Shown here: piece after piece, positions 6,597 through 16,167 of the stretch
How positions within the stretch are numbered: position 1 is the stretch's first letter
Layout of the letters: each line of letters starts with the position of its first letter
Assembly: GCA_030625165.1 (NCBI GenBank)
Contig: DAOURL010000003.1
Location: forward strand, 1 to 38,707
DNA length: 38,707 bases
Source: Methanosarcinales archaeon
Lineage (GTDB): Archaea > Halobacteriota > Methanosarcinia > Methanosarcinales > Methanogasteraceae
Direction of reading: 5' to 3'
Translations under genes and position numbers: made by a program
The notes under the pieces: generated by a model
Told to the model about the DNA's origin: nothing
Seen by the model: the letters and a program-made list of their open reading frames with translations, nothing else
Database searches by the model: none

Positions 6597-7229
6597 ATGG
6601 ACGATAATATACTAAAAGGTACGACCACTATTGGATTAGTTTGCAAGGACGGCGTTGTTCTCGCAAGTGAGCAGAGAGCAACGATGGGATATCTCATCGC
6701 GAGCAAGGATGCACAGAAGATATATAAGATCGATGATACCGTCGGCATGACCACAGCAGGCGCTGTCGGTGATGCCCAGCGGCTTGTACGCGTCATCTCG
6801 GTGGAATCGAGTCTGCACAGGATGCGGACGCACGAGCCGATGACGGTCAAGGCAATGGCAAACCTGCTCTCAACCGTGCTCGGTGCACAGCGGATGATGC
6901 CGTTTTATGTCCAGCTCCTGCTCGGAGGCGTGGACAAGACCGGTCCACGCATCTACTCACTGGACGCGCTCGGGGGGAGGCTTGAGGAGCGAAAAGCGGT
7001 ATCCACCGGATCAGGATCGCCGATTGCTTACGGAATACTTGAGGATCGATACAGGGAAGACATCACCACCGACGAGGGCGCCGATCTCGCGGTGCGTGCA
7101 CTACACAACGTTATGAAGCGGGACTCGGCATCCGGGGATGGGATCGATGTGATAATTATCACAAAAGACCAGTATACCCAGATGCACGGGGACGATATCA
7201 AGAAGAGAATCGGCGAACTGGGGAATTAA
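6597..7229 (+). CDS. psmB: Proteasome beta subunit
   Basis: This is the catalytic beta subunit of the archaeal 20S proteasome, which degrades unfolded or tagged proteins in the cytoplasm. The start at ATG 6597 follows GAGGTG with 6 nt spacing; the track's GTG 6588 lies within that site. The short propeptide MDDNILKG is followed by [17 protein letters not shown], so autocleavage exposes Thr9 as the nucleophile. Other landmarks are [19 protein letters not shown] with the active-site Asp/Lys set and [15 protein letters not shown]. At 210 residues it matches family length. Its TAA overlaps the next ATG by one base (TAATG), so it is co-transcribed with the FttA nuclease gene. No alpha subunit lies in the window. 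Confidence 0.97.
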   Translation: MDDNILKGTTTIGLVCKDGVVLASEQRATMGYLIASKDAQKIYKIDDTVGMTTAGAVGDAQRLVRVISVESSLHRMRTHEPMTVKAMANLLSTVLGAQRMMPFYVQLLLGGVDKTGPRIYSLDALGGRLEERKAVSTGSGSPIAYGILEDRYREDITTDEGADLAVRALHNVMKRDSASGDGIDVIIITKDQYTQMHGDDIKKRIGELGN

Positions 7230-9142
7230 TGGGTATAGAAGAGACACTGTCTGAATTAAGGCAGCGGATACGGAAGAATCTTCCGGTTGGAGTGACGATC
7301 TCGGACGTGGAGTTTGAGGGTCCCGAACTGGTGATATACACGAAGGAGCCGCGGAAACTGGCAGACAACGGCGAGATCGTGCGGTCGATTGCGAAGGATG
7401 TGCGAAAGCGGATCGTGATACGTCCTGACAAAAGCGTGCTGTACGATCCTGATGATGCGACCGCTGCAATCGAGAAGATAGTGCCTGCAGATGCAGGCAT
7501 CACAGACTACTGCTTTGATAGCGATACCGGAGAGGTTATGATCGAGGCAGAGAAGCCAGGGCTCGTTATAGGACAGCACGGATCAATGCTTCGTGAGATT
7601 ACGAGACACATCGGCTGGACGCCAAAGGTCGTGCGCACCCCGCCGATCGAGTCGTCGACGATAAAGAACGTCAGGCATGTGCTGCGCGAGAGTCTTGACG
7701 AGCGCAAACAGATCCTGCGGGAACTCGGGGAGAAGATCCACCGCAGCATCACGTCTCCTGATAACTGGATACGCGTAACAGCACTCGGAGGTTGTAGGGA
7801 GGTTGGACGGAGTTGCTTCTTGTTGTCAACTCCGGAAACGAGAGTATTGATTGATTGCGGAATCAATGTGGGCGCTGATGACAACGGCGGCACACCATAC
7901 CTGTACATCCCTGAAGTCTCCCCTATCACTCATCTCGATGGTGTAGTTGTGACACATGCACATCTCGACCACTGCGGGCTTGTGCCGCTCTTATTCAAGT
8001 ACGGGTACCGTGGTCCTGTGTATGCCACACCCCCCTCCCGCGATCTGATGGCGCTTCTGCAGATCGATTACATCGATGTCGCGAACAAGGAAGGAAGGCG
8101 GATCCCGTATAGCTCGGATATGGTCAGGGAAGCGCTCAAACACACAATAGTTCTCGATTACGGGAGCGTTACCGATATCGCGCCTGACATGAAACTGACA
8201 CTCCACAACGCAGGACACATCCTCGGATCAGCGGTCGCTCACTTCCACGTCGGTGATGGTTTGCACAACGTGGTATTCACTGGCGACTTCAAGTACGAAA
8301 AGACGAGATTGTTCGACAGCGCTATCAATAATTTCCCGAGAGCGGAGACCGTGATCATGGAGGCGACTTATGGCGGTCCGAACGATTTCCAGCCTCCGCG
8401 GAATGTTGCAGAGAAGAACATATCAGAGATCGTGAAGAGGACTGTCGAGCGCGGGGGCAAGGTGCTGATCCCTGCTTTTGCGGTCGGGCGAAGTCAGGAT
8501 GTGATGCTGGTTCTCGAAGAGGCGATGCGGAAGAAGAGGATCGAGCAAGTTCCGATATATTTGGACGGCATGATCTGGGAGGCAACAGCGATCCACACCA
8601 CGCATCCTGAGTATCTGAACAGCGATCTGCGGAATCAGATCTTCCACAAAGGGATGAATCCATTCCTTGCGGATTGTTTTGTCAAGGTGGATTCGCAGAA
8701 GATGCGCGAAGATCTTTTGAGCAATATCGATCCCGCGATTATCATCTCGACCTCGGGAATGATGAACGGCGGTCCGATCATGGAATATCTCAAGGCATTT
8801 GCACCAGATGAGAAGAGCACTCTGGTATTTGTCGGCTATCAAGCCGAGGGGACTGTAGGACAGCGCATCCAGAAGGGGCGGACCGAGATACCGATAACAA
8901 GGAGGGGCGTGTCCGAGTTGCTCAAGATCAAACTCGAGGTCTGCACGATCGATGGGTTTTCAGGGCATTCGGACCGGAACCAACTGGTAAAATACATCAA
9001 GAACATGCGTCCGAAACCGGAGCTTGTGATGACTGAGCATGGTGATGAGAGAAACTGCTTGAGTCTTGCAAGTGCGATTTATAACAAACATCACATCAAA
9101 ACTCAGGTGCCGAAAAATCTCGAGACCGTGCGAGTGGCGTGA
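7229..9142 (+). CDS. fttA: KH/beta-CASP metallo-beta-lactamase ribonuclease, transcription termination factor FttA (aCPSF1)
   Basis: FttA, also called aCPSF1, cleaves nascent RNA and terminates transcription in archaea, the counterpart of eukaryotic CPSF73. The 637-residue protein has two N-terminal KH-like domains (about 1-70 and 75-145, with [20 protein letters not shown]), then the metallo-beta-lactamase core from about 185. The metal motif is [14 protein letters not shown] near residue 240, followed by [14 protein letters not shown] and the beta-CASP cap with [20 protein letters not shown]-terminal motifs are [29 protein letters not shown] and [10 protein letters not shown]. Length and domain order match the family. 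It follows psmB with a one-base overlap. T-rich tracts and a perfect inverted repeat lie downstream. Confidence 0.96.
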   Translation: MGIEETLSELRQRIRKNLPVGVTISDVEFEGPELVIYTKEPRKLADNGEIVRSIAKDVRKRIVIRPDKSVLYDPDDATAAIEKIVPADAGITDYCFDSDTGEVMIEAEKPGLVIGQHGSMLREITRHIGWTPKVVRTPPIESSTIKNVRHVLRESLDERKQILRELGEKIHRSITSPDNWIRVTALGGCREVGRSCFLLSTPETRVLIDCGINVGADDNGGTPYLYIPEVSPITHLDGVVVTHAHLDHCGLVPLLFKYGYRGPVYATPPSRDLMALLQIDYIDVANKEGRRIPYSSDMVREALKHTIVLDYGSVTDIAPDMKLTLHNAGHILGSAVAHFHVGDGLHNVVFTGDFKYEKTRLFDSAINNFPRAETVIMEATYGGPNDFQPPRNVAEKNISEIVKRTVERGGKVLIPAFAVGRSQDVMLVLEEAMRKKRIEQVPIYLDGMIWEATAIHTTHPEYLNSDLRNQIFHKGMNPFLADCFVKVDSQKMREDLLSNIDPAIIISTSGMMNGGPIMEYLKAFAPDEKSTLVFVGYQAEGTVGQRIQKGRTEIPITRRGVSELLKIKLEVCTIDGFSGHSDRNQLVKYIKNMRPKPELVMTEHGDERNCLSLASAIYNKHHIKTQVPKNLETVRVA

Positions 9143-9191
9143 GCCGATTTTTTCCGATTCTTTCACACGATTTTTTCACAAAAAATCGAGT

Positions 9192-9333
9192 AAAAACTGC
9201 CCTTCGGGTCGGAAACAAGTTTTTGAATGCGGAGCACCAGCGGAACCATCAAACCTTTGTGGAAAGTTTGCGAGTGAAAAAACCGGAGTATAACCCGAAG
9301 GGCAGTTTTTGATCAAACTTTTGTGAAAAGTTT
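9192..9333. terminator. Convergent intergenic region with perfect 18-bp inverted repeat and hairpins
   Basis: AAAAACTGCCCTTCGGGT (9192-9209) is repeated perfectly inverted as ACCCGAAGGGCAGTTTTT (9293-9310). A second hairpin, AAACTTTT-GTG-AAAAGTTT, lies at 9315-9333, and a related CAAACCTTT/AAAGTTTG pair near 9249-9270. The stretch sits between the ends of two convergent genes and just after T tracts near 9150-9180, so it likely serves bidirectional termination. The long loop would also fit a small repeat element. Confidence 0.55.
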
Positions 9334-9348
9334 GGTGAAAAGTTTGGG

Positions 9349-9807
9349 TTACACAAACTCGATCGCTTTTGACGGGCAGGTTACGATACAGACATCGCAC
9401 AGGATCTTGTTCTGCCCGAACCGCCTGCATTCGCCGACATTCTTCGAAGTGACGACACCACCTGCCACTTCGAGGATCACCTTATCGTTGGATGGTGCAA
9501 GCCCGAGAGCCGCGCCGTGCGGATCATTGGCAACGTTTACTGGGCAGGCAACGACGCAGTTCCCGCATCCGAAGCATAGCTCCTCATGGATGACCAGACC
9601 GGTCTCGGTAGCGCCGCTCACTGGCGCAAGCAGCGATTGCAGCTCCTGCAATTGGCTCTCGTACCCGCTCTCGTAGAGCGGCGGGCAATCAGCGATCTCG
9701 GATTCGCCTGACAGAAGCGAACTTGCGAACGCCATGCACGTGGGCTTTTCGCACTCCTTGCAGTTCAGTTTCGGGAGTAACTGGTAGATTTCCATGATAC
9801 TTACCAT
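9349..9807 (-). CDS. Polyferredoxin-like 4Fe-4S protein with an N-terminal corrinoid-protein-type Fe-S domain
   Basis: This 152-residue cytoplasmic electron carrier has three cysteine clusters. Residues 12-41 (LPKLNCKECEKPTCMAFA plus a later Cys) match the four-Cys Fe-S domain found at the N-terminus of CdhE/AcsC corrinoid proteins. Two ferredoxin-type sets follow: CFGCGNCVVACP near residue 77, and a C-terminal CDVCIVTCP near 135 whose fourth ligand is probably the earlier Cys of GECRR. I use the ATG at 9807, preceded by GGAGATGA; ATG 9795 is an alternative. It is convergent with fttA and divergent from MC1. The partner enzyme is unknown; a role in C1 or formylmethanofuran redox chemistry is inference. 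Confidence 0.85.
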   Translation of the reverse strand: MVSIMEIYQLLPKLNCKECEKPTCMAFASSLLSGESEIADCPPLYESGYESQLQELQSLLAPVSGATETGLVIHEELCFGCGNCVVACPVNVANDPHGAALGLAPSNDKVILEVAGGVVTSKNVGECRRFGQNKILCDVCIVTCPSKAIEFV

Positions 9808-9846
9808 TGCATCTCATCTCCGCGGATCATCGCATACAGGCGATAC

Positions 9847-9857
9847 CTTAATATTCT
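9847..9857 (+). promoter_or_regulatory. TATA box for the MC1 gene
   Basis: CCTTAATATTC lies about 60 nt before the MC1 ATG at 9912, giving a leader with a clear GAGGTG ribosome binding site at 9900-9905. Confidence 0.45.
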
Positions 9858-9911
9858 ATGAACGTTCAGTATCACCTGCGCATGACTTAAACATAGCGCG
9901 AGGTGTAAGTT

Positions 9912-10202
9912 ATGGAGAAAACAAGGAACTTTGTACTGCGGGACAATGGTGGCAGCGAACATGGTGTCTTTTCGGGAAAGCAGCCTCGACAGGCAGCGCT
10001 TAAGGTTGCGAATCGGGTTGGCAGTACCAAAGCCAATCCTACACGGATAATGCTACGTGAACGCGGCACAAAAAAGGTACACATCTTTGAGGGGTGGAGG
10101 GAACAGGTTAACGCTCCAAAGAACAAGCCGGACTGGATGCCAGATAAGATATGGAAGCCAAACGTCAGGAAGATCGGCATCGAATCGCTCGAGGACGTCT
10201 GA
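9912..10202 (+). CDS. Non-histone chromosomal protein MC1
   Basis: MC1 is a small basic DNA-bending protein that compacts and shapes chromatin in Methanosarcina-type archaea and haloarchaea. The 96-residue product is close to the known proteins along its whole length: TRNFVLRDNGGSEHGVFSGK, QPRQAALKVANR, LRERGTKKVHIFEGW, APKNKPDWMPDKIWKP. The last of these includes the Trp-containing loop that contacts bent DNA. The start has GAGGTG six nt upstream. It is a single-gene unit followed by T-rich sequence (10210-10250) that can end transcription. Its presence is a useful lineage marker for this window. Confidence 0.96.
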   Translation: MEKTRNFVLRDNGGSEHGVFSGKQPRQAALKVANRVGSTKANPTRIMLRERGTKKVHIFEGWREQVNAPKNKPDWMPDKIWKPNVRKIGIESLEDV

Positions 10203-10262
10203 GCGATTCTGTTTTTATTTTTTGATTATTCTGTAGTTTTTATATTTTCCTATATATTCGTT
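10203..10262 (+). terminator. T-rich terminator after MC1
   Basis: CTGTTTTTATTTTTTG, GTAGTTTTTATATTTTCC and further T runs follow the MC1 stop directly, as in intrinsic archaeal termination. Confidence 0.55.
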
Positions 10263-10431
10263 TATTCGTGGATGCGCAAGCAAAGGCGCAGCCATCCCTT
10301 GGTGCCGATTTTATGCCAACAGCTTCGCTTGCACTCACAGTCATGAACTCACGCGTTTGGGTAATAGCACGAATTCAGATAAGTTATTCCCTAACAAGCC
10401 CTGAGCATGTTCAAAAAGCCGAGCTCCAGAT

Positions 10432-12048
10432 TCATTCATCCCCATTCTCAACGCCGATCACTGCAAAGAACCGTTTCACCACCACTTCTTCTGAGATCTT
10501 CATCAGTGCCTGCCTATCCCTTGCGTCGCTGAAGACTCCAAGCGGGATCTGGGCGCCAGCCATTGTTGAGTGCCCTCCTGCCGAACCGGTCTCCCCGAAC
10601 GCGTCCTGCATCGACTTGCCAAGATTCAGCCGGACATCATTGCTTCTTGCAGAGATGTATATCTGGTCCTCGCCGATCCCGTATACAAGAACAGTTGTGA
10701 TCCCCTCAAGGTTCAGCAGATAGTCGGCTGCCTGTGCAAGCGCATCCCGATCCCGTAGGATCCCTACATTCGTGATCAAGTAACTGCCCTTGATCTTCCG
10801 GTTAATTATCGCCTCCCCGAACACGTCCAGCGTTTCTGCGGAAATGGCTGGCGTTTCGATCATGTTTAGGATATCATGGTCTGCGAGAGGATAGAGAAGT
10901 GCAGCCGCAGTCAGATCGATCGGATTGGCATTCCGTTTGAATCCGAGTGTGTCGGTGCGGATGCCGTATAATAGCGCGGTCGCAAGATCCTTGCTGATCG
11001 GAATATCGAGTTCCTGGAGATATTTCGTCATGATCGTTGCTGTAGCTCCGGCATTCGGGCGTATATCTATATACTCAGCATGTACCGCCTTCATCTCGGC
11101 AGGATGATGGTCGATGATGATAGTAACATCAGAATCCTTCGGGAGCAGGTTGTTCTCCCCTGGCATCGAACAATCGATAAGCGCAATCTTCTTGAAATCT
11201 TCAAGAGAATGTGCTTTCGGTTCATCGAGTTTGCATATATCGATTTGGAGCAGATTTATGAATGCCTTGTTCTCCTGGTGACCGATCTCGCCCCGGTACA
11301 GCATCTCGGATTCGATACCAACGCTCGCAGCAATCGTTTTTAGGGCAAAAGCACTGGACATGGCATCCGGATCCGGATTGTCGTGAACCACGATGGCAAG
11401 TTTCCCTTTACCGATCGAGCGCAGGATATTAAGGACGTTCGAGGCATGTCTGGCAGATTCCACGCGGTCGAGTATCCGCAGCGTAGCATCGGAAACGACC
11501 CTTGGCGGCATGATCACGCTGTCAGCCCCTGCCTCTATAAGTTTGGTCTTTGCGATGCTGTTTGGTGCACGTGCAATCACCTGAATGCCCTCTGATGCCT
11601 GCTTTATGGTAATGATTGCGTTTTCGTTTGCGGAAACGTCAGAACTCAAGATCAGCGCCACTTCAACGCTCTTGATATCGATCGGATCGAGCAGACCAGG
11701 GTCGTTGAGATCGCCTACGATGGCTTCAAACTCCTGTTCCTTGAGTGTCTCAACCTTCCCAGCATCCCTGTCGATCAGTACAACCGTCTTGTTCCGATTC
11801 ACAAGTTCTCTGGCAACCGCTGACCCGATGTTACCGCTGCCTATGACAAGATACGGTGATTGCAATTTCTTATCGCCATTCGTCGCGCTTTTATGTGGGT
11901 CTGATGTTTTTTTGGAGTCGGTGATACTGAGACCTCCACGAATATCGGATGTCTGAAGCGTATAAGCACTTTTCGCCATGATTACGAGACGTTCATCATA
12001 CATAATCCTATCGACGATGTAGGGGGCTGATAAGTTGCGTGATGCCAT
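10432..12048 (-). CDS. TrkA-N (RCK) domain fused to DHH/DHHA1 phosphoesterase
   Basis: The N-terminal half is a Rossmann nucleotide-binding TrkA-N domain (YLVIGSGNIGSAVARELVNR near residue 67). The C-terminal half is a DHH phosphoesterase: DNPDPDAMSSAFALK near 220, IIIDHHPAEM near 295, YGIRTDTLGF near 355, and the DHHA1 GGHSTMAGAQIP near 505. Related DHH enzymes hydrolyse small phosphodiesters such as cyclic dinucleotides, pApA or oligonucleotides, and RCK domains sense nucleotides or ions; the exact substrate here is unknown. The full track ORF is 538 residues. Internal ATGs at 12003 and 11979 are equally possible starts, since the first 40 residues are not part of a domain. It is divergent from rpl3. 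Confidence 0.88.
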   Translation of the reverse strand: MASRNLSAPYIVDRIMYDERLVIMAKSAYTLQTSDIRGGLSITDSKKTSDPHKSATNGDKKLQSPYLVIGSGNIGSAVARELVNRNKTVVLIDRDAGKVETLKEQEFEAIVGDLNDPGLLDPIDIKSVEVALILSSDVSANENAIITIKQASEGIQVIARAPNSIAKTKLIEAGADSVIMPPRVVSDATLRILDRVESARHASNVLNILRSIGKGKLAIVVHDNPDPDAMSSAFALKTIAASVGIESEMLYRGEIGHQENKAFINLLQIDICKLDEPKAHSLEDFKKIALIDCSMPGENNLLPKDSDVTIIIDHHPAEMKAVHAEYIDIRPNAGATATIMTKYLQELDIPISKDLATALLYGIRTDTLGFKRNANPIDLTAAALLYPLADHDILNMIETPAISAETLDVFGEAIINRKIKGSYLITNVGILRDRDALAQAADYLLNLEGITTVLVYGIGEDQIYISARSNDVRLNLGKSMQDAFGETGSAGGHSTMAGAQIPLGVFSDARDRQALMKISEEVVVKRFFAVIGVENGDE

Positions 12049-12161
12049 TGGTATTTACGATTTTTCCACAACCATTGTACCAGAGTAATCCAGACAAACC
12101 CCTTTTGAACGTTAACATTAATACGGTATAAAGCGATGCTTCTGGAAAGAGGATTTGAAAA

Positions 12162-13118
12162 ATGGCAACGATACACAGACCAAGAAGAGGGTCACTTGCA
12201 TTCAGCCCGAGAAAAAAAGCAAAAAAACCGATCGCACGGATACGATCGTGGCGGACCGATGGAAAAGAGCCGAAGCTACAGGATTTTGCAGGGTACAAGG
12301 CAGGAATGACCCATGTGCTAATGATCGACGACCGTCCGAACAGTATTACAGCAGGTATTGAGATATCGGTGCCTGTAACGATCATCGAGACTCCTGTCAT
12401 GCGCGCTGTTGCGCTGCGTGCCTACACAGACAGAGGGTACTATGGGATGAAAATGATTACAGAGGTGTGGGCAGACCGTGATAACGATAACATTGAACGC
12501 GCTCTTGAGGAGGGTACGGTACGCGAGATCCGTGCGGTCGTCCAGACCATGCCGCATCTCGTGTCAGGGATTCCAAAGAAGACACCTGACGTGATGGAGA
12601 CGCTGATCGCTGGCGGGGACGTTGCCGCACAGCTCGAGTACGGAAGATCGATTCTCGGGAAGGAGTACCAGATGGCAGACCTCTTTGCTGAAGGTGTGTT
12701 TGTGGATGTTGCCGCGATAACCACCGGAAAAGGGACGCAGGGACCTGTGAAGCGATGGGGTGTGCAGCTGCAGAAGGGTAAGCATAGCCGTACCGGAAAG
12801 AAGCGACACATCGGAAACCTTGGTCCATGGACCCCGCATTATGTGCGGAGAACTGTGCCGCTGATGGGGCAGACCGGGTACTACCAACGCACCGAATTTA
12901 ACAAACGGATCTTAAAGATCGGATCTGATGGGACTGAGGTGACTCCGGATGGAGGATTCATAAACTACGGCATCGTCAGAAACGGGTACGTGATGATTCG
13001 TGGAAGCGTTCCTGGTCCGTCGAAGCGATTGGTCCGGATGAGACCGCCCATACGCGGCAAGCTGCCATTGGACGCTCCTGCAATCACTTATATCAGCAAA
13101 GAATCGCATCAGGGGTGA
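12162..13118 (+). CDS. rpl3: 50S ribosomal protein L3
   Basis: L3 binds 23S rRNA near the peptidyl transferase centre and helps start large-subunit assembly. The 318-residue product has the archaeal/eukaryotic form, starting [20 protein letters not shown], with [12 protein letters not shown] near residue 45, the [20 protein letters not shown] finger that reaches the catalytic centre, and a C-terminal [14 protein letters not shown] block. A GAGGAT precedes the ATG and a TATA-like TTAATACGG lies near 12116. It is followed after 5 nt by rpl4. Normally this begins the archaeal S10-type operon with L23, L2 and S19 after L4, which is not the case here. Confidence 0.97.
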   Translation: MATIHRPRRGSLAFSPRKKAKKPIARIRSWRTDGKEPKLQDFAGYKAGMTHVLMIDDRPNSITAGIEISVPVTIIETPVMRAVALRAYTDRGYYGMKMITEVWADRDNDNIERALEEGTVREIRAVVQTMPHLVSGIPKKTPDVMETLIAGGDVAAQLEYGRSILGKEYQMADLFAEGVFVDVAAITTGKGTQGPVKRWGVQLQKGKHSRTGKKRHIGNLGPWTPHYVRRTVPLMGQTGYYQRTEFNKRILKIGSDGTEVTPDGGFINYGIVRNGYVMIRGSVPGPSKRLVRMRPPIRGKLPLDAPAITYISKESHQG

Positions 13119-13123
13119 TTTAG

Positions 13124-13873
13124 ATGAAAACTAATGTTTTAAGTTTATCGGGAGACGTTTTACGTGAAATTGATCTTCCGGATGTATTTTCCGAGGCATA
13201 CCGTCCAGACCTCATCAAAAAGGCAGTCCTTGCCGCGCAGGCAAACCGCAGGCAGCCGTATGGCGTAACAGCGTACGCGGGCATGAGAACCTCGGCGCGC
13301 TCGCTTGGATCAGGCAGGGGGATAGCGCAGATCCCACGACTTGTAAACTCAAACCGCGCTGCACGGGTTCCGCAGGCAAAGGGCGGCAGAAAAGCACACC
13401 CGCCAAAGGCAGAGAAGGACTGGAGCGAGAAGATCAACCGGAAGGAGCGAAGGTTTGCGATAAGGTCAGCGATTGCCGCCACAACCAATCCGGACCTCGT
13501 TGCTGGCAGAGGGCACAGGTTCGAGGCAGATATCGGTCTTCCGATCGTTCTTGAGGATGCGTTTGGGAGTCTGGCAAAGACGAAGGACGTTTGCGAGGTT
13601 TTGCAGGCGATCAACCTCTGGCAAGACGTGATCCGTGCCAAGACCGGGAAGCATATCAGGGCTGGCAGAGGGAAACTTCGTGGCAGGAAATACAAGAAGC
13701 CAAAGAGCATCCTGATCGTGACATCCGATTACAGCGGCATCGAGAAGGGTGCGCGCAACCTCTCTGGCGTGGACGTCGTGATGTGCGACCGGTTGAATGC
13801 CGAAATGCTCGCACCGGGCACACACGCAGGCAGGCTCACGATCTGGACCGAGAGCGCGATTGCGGGGCTGTAA
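13124..13873 (+). CDS. rpl4: 50S ribosomal protein L4
   Basis: L4 lines the exit tunnel of the large subunit. The 249-residue product has the archaeal L4 pattern: [20 protein letters not shown], then the long basic tunnel loop with [20 protein letters not shown] and [10 protein letters not shown]-like sequence ([14 protein letters not shown]), then the globular body ending [26 protein letters not shown] precedes the start, 5 nt after rpl3. The expected rpl23 and rpl2 do not follow; a kinase-like gene begins 9 nt after the stop. Confidence 0.97.
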   Translation: MKTNVLSLSGDVLREIDLPDVFSEAYRPDLIKKAVLAAQANRRQPYGVTAYAGMRTSARSLGSGRGIAQIPRLVNSNRAARVPQAKGGRKAHPPKAEKDWSEKINRKERRFAIRSAIAATTNPDLVAGRGHRFEADIGLPIVLEDAFGSLAKTKDVCEVLQAINLWQDVIRAKTGKHIRAGRGKLRGRKYKKPKSILIVTSDYSGIEKGARNLSGVDVVMCDRLNAEMLAPGTHAGRLTIWTESAIAGL

Positions 13874-13881
13874 ATCTAAGT

Positions 13882-14955
13882 ATGAATCCAGACGACATCG
13901 CCGAGTACCTGAAACAGGTGTACCAGAAGGATATCGTAGTAACAGGCACAGGGAAACTCGGCGAGACTGAGGAAGGGCTTAAAGAGTTCGGATACGGAAA
14001 ACCGCTCCTCATCAGATTCTCAGCAGACGGCGAATCCAAATCCGCAGTCCTCTCGTCCATGCGGACCGAAGGCGGGTTCGGTCATGATCATTTCTCTGAC
14101 CGGGCGCAGATCCTGATCTGGCAGTATGCAACATTTAACAGACTGCCAGAGCACGTTCGATCGATCGATTGCGGCTATTTCACGCACGATGGCAAACTTA
14201 AATCGGCAGGCGATGCGGAGGAGTATTTCCTGCTGATGGAGGAGGTCGAGGGTGTCGAATATTTCCTTGATCTTGAGCGGATCCGAACGGGTGGTGCAAC
14301 CGAACTGGATATAGCGCGGGCAAGCGCATTATCCGGTTATCTGGCTGACATTCACGCCCGGAAGCATGATAACCGGGAACTCTACGTAAGGCGAATAAGG
14401 GATCTTGTCGGGCATGGCGAGTGCATCATGGGCTTGATGGACAGTTATCCTGACGATCTCGACTTTATCACCGGAAAGGAACTTGCCGAGATCGAGAGAT
14501 CATGTATCGACTGGAGATGGAAGATAAAATCGAGAACAGATCGGTTGTGCATGGTTCACGGAGATTTCCACCCGTGGAATGTGATGTTTCGGGAAGGGAC
14601 TGACTTTACTGTGCTCGACCGGAGCCGCGGTGAATGGGGCGAGGCAGCAGACGATCTATCGAGCATGACCACCAATTACCTCTTCTACTCTCTTCAGGAA
14701 CACGGACGGCTGGATCACGACTTCAAAAGGATATACGACCGGTTCATGGAACATTATCTTGCAGAAACAGGAGATTGGGATGTCTTGAAGGTTATCCAGC
14801 TCTTCTACGCGTTTCGTGGACTCGTGGTGGCAAGCCCGGTATGGTATCCGAATCTTGACCGCGAGATCAGGGTGAAGCTGTTCAATTTCATAAGAAACGC
14901 GCTTATGGATGATGAGTTCGATTATAAGAACGTGAATTCGTATTTTTCGGGATAG
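13882..14955 (+). CDS. Phosphotransferase of the aminoglycoside/choline kinase fold
   Basis: The 357-residue protein has the protein-kinase-like fold of APH enzymes, which phosphorylate small molecules such as sugars, choline or aminoglycosides. The catalytic loop is CMVHGDFHPWNVMF near residue 230. The metal-binding Asp is in FTVLDRSRGEWGEAADDLSS near 245, and YFLLMEEVEGVEYFLD is the hinge-like segment. LLIRFSADGESKSAVLSSMR suggests the ATP-binding lobe. The start is ATG 13882, nine nt after rpl4; the 454-residue track ORF extends through rpl4 in another frame and is wrong. It probably shares the rpl3-rpl4 transcript. Substrate unknown; drug resistance should not be assumed. It ends in TAG, a rare stop in this window. 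Confidence 0.82.
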   Translation: MNPDDIAEYLKQVYQKDIVVTGTGKLGETEEGLKEFGYGKPLLIRFSADGESKSAVLSSMRTEGGFGHDHFSDRAQILIWQYATFNRLPEHVRSIDCGYFTHDGKLKSAGDAEEYFLLMEEVEGVEYFLDLERIRTGGATELDIARASALSGYLADIHARKHDNRELYVRRIRDLVGHGECIMGLMDSYPDDLDFITGKELAEIERSCIDWRWKIKSRTDRLCMVHGDFHPWNVMFREGTDFTVLDRSRGEWGEAADDLSSMTTNYLFYSLQEHGRLDHDFKRIYDRFMEHYLAETGDWDVLKVIQLFYAFRGLVVASPVWYPNLDREIRVKLFNFIRNALMDDEFDYKNVNSYFSG

Positions 14956-14993
14956 TTCTCCTTATAGGGGCACTAAAACCAGTGCCGCGAGTG

Positions 14994-16160
14994 TCATGCG
15001 ATCCCATCATCTGTCGACTCAACAAACTCCCCGATCCGGGCAAGTGCCTCCTTTATGTCATCCCTCGATGCAGCATACGAGCACCGCAGGAATCCAGCTC
15101 CAGAGTCCCCGAACACATTGCCGGGAACTACTGCCACCCGCTTCTCAAGCATCAGCCGCTCTGCAAATTCATCCGCGGTCATCCCCGTGCCCGCAATCGA
15201 TGGAAATGCATAGAACGCTCCTTTTCCCCAGAAACAGTCAAGCCCGATCTTGTTAAAGCCGTTGATGATCAGATGTCTCCTGCGGTCGTACTCCCGCACC
15301 ATCCGCTCCATCTCCGCCCTCCCGTTCCGAAGCGCATCGATTGCAGCAATCTGCGAAGTGCTCGGGGCACAGAGCATGGAGTACTGGTGTATCTTCGTCA
15401 TCGCTCCGATGATATCACTGCTTCCGAGAGCATATCCGACCCGAAGTCCGGTCATCGCATGAGACTTTGAAAAGCCATTGAACAGAACCGTGTTCGTAAT
15501 CATTCCGTTTAAGGATGAGAAACAGGTATGTTTTCCGTCGTACGTGAGTTTATCATAGATCTCATCAGAGATGACGATTAAATCGTACTCGGTTGCGACA
15601 TCTGCAATCTCTTCGAGATCCTTTTTTCCCATTGTTGCGCCTGTCGGGTTATTCGGGTAATTGATCATGATTGCACGCGTCTTTTCCGTTATCTTCTCCT
15701 CTATCCGCTCTGCCGTAACCTTGAAATCATTCTCGATGCTTGTGGCAACCGTAACCGGAACTCCGCCGGCAAAGATCACGGTCGGGACGTAAGAGACGTA
15801 GCACGGCTCAGAGATGATGACCTCATCGCCACGATTCAGAATCGCACGCATCGCAAGGTCTATCCCCTCACTCACCCCGGTCGTGATCAGTATCTCCTCG
15901 TTCGGATCGTAGTGGAGTGAGTGGTCCCGCCGGAACGTGCCCGCGATCTCTTCTCGCAACTCAGGGAGTCCCTGATTGGAGGTGTACGAGGTATGTCCCT
16001 GCTCAAGCGCGTGGATGCATGACTCCCTGATATGCCACGGGGTCACAAAATCGGGTTCGCCCACGCCGAGCGAGATCACATCCTCAAGTTCGTTTGCCAG
16101 ATCAAAGAACCTGCGGATGCCAGACGGCGGCACACTCTGCACCGTGTCTGAGACTCGCAT
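14994..16160 (-). CDS. PLP-dependent aminotransferase, class I/II
   Basis: The enzyme moves an amino group between an amino acid and a 2-oxo acid using pyridoxal phosphate. From ATG 16160 it has 388 residues. Landmarks are ISLGVGEPDFVTP, TSNQGLPELREEIA, the cofactor loop TTGVSEGIDLAMRAIL, NYPNNPTGATMGKKDLEEIA, SDEIYDKLTY, the PLP lysine in FNGFSKSHAMTGLRVGYA, and the substrate-binding Arg in FLRCSYAAS. The class resembles archaeal aspartate/aromatic aminotransferases; specificity cannot be told. The 16160 start is 7 nt after the Lrp-family regulator stop, with GAAGGCAG just before. The track's longer start runs into that gene. The coupled regulator may sense its amino acid. Confidence 0.92.
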   Translation of the reverse strand: MRVSDTVQSVPPSGIRRFFDLANELEDVISLGVGEPDFVTPWHIRESCIHALEQGHTSYTSNQGLPELREEIAGTFRRDHSLHYDPNEEILITTGVSEGIDLAMRAILNRGDEVIISEPCYVSYVPTVIFAGGVPVTVATSIENDFKVTAERIEEKITEKTRAIMINYPNNPTGATMGKKDLEEIADVATEYDLIVISDEIYDKLTYDGKHTCFSSLNGMITNTVLFNGFSKSHAMTGLRVGYALGSSDIIGAMTKIHQYSMLCAPSTSQIAAIDALRNGRAEMERMVREYDRRRHLIINGFNKIGLDCFWGKGAFYAFPSIAGTGMTADEFAERLMLEKRVAVVPGNVFGDSGAGFLRCSYAASRDDIKEALARIGEFVESTDDGIA

Positions 16161-16167
16161 CTGCCTT

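Noticed and set aside
13591-13881. Extended N-terminus of the kinase-like ORF in the track
   Set aside because: This part lies inside rpl4 in another frame; the family fold begins after ATG 13882.
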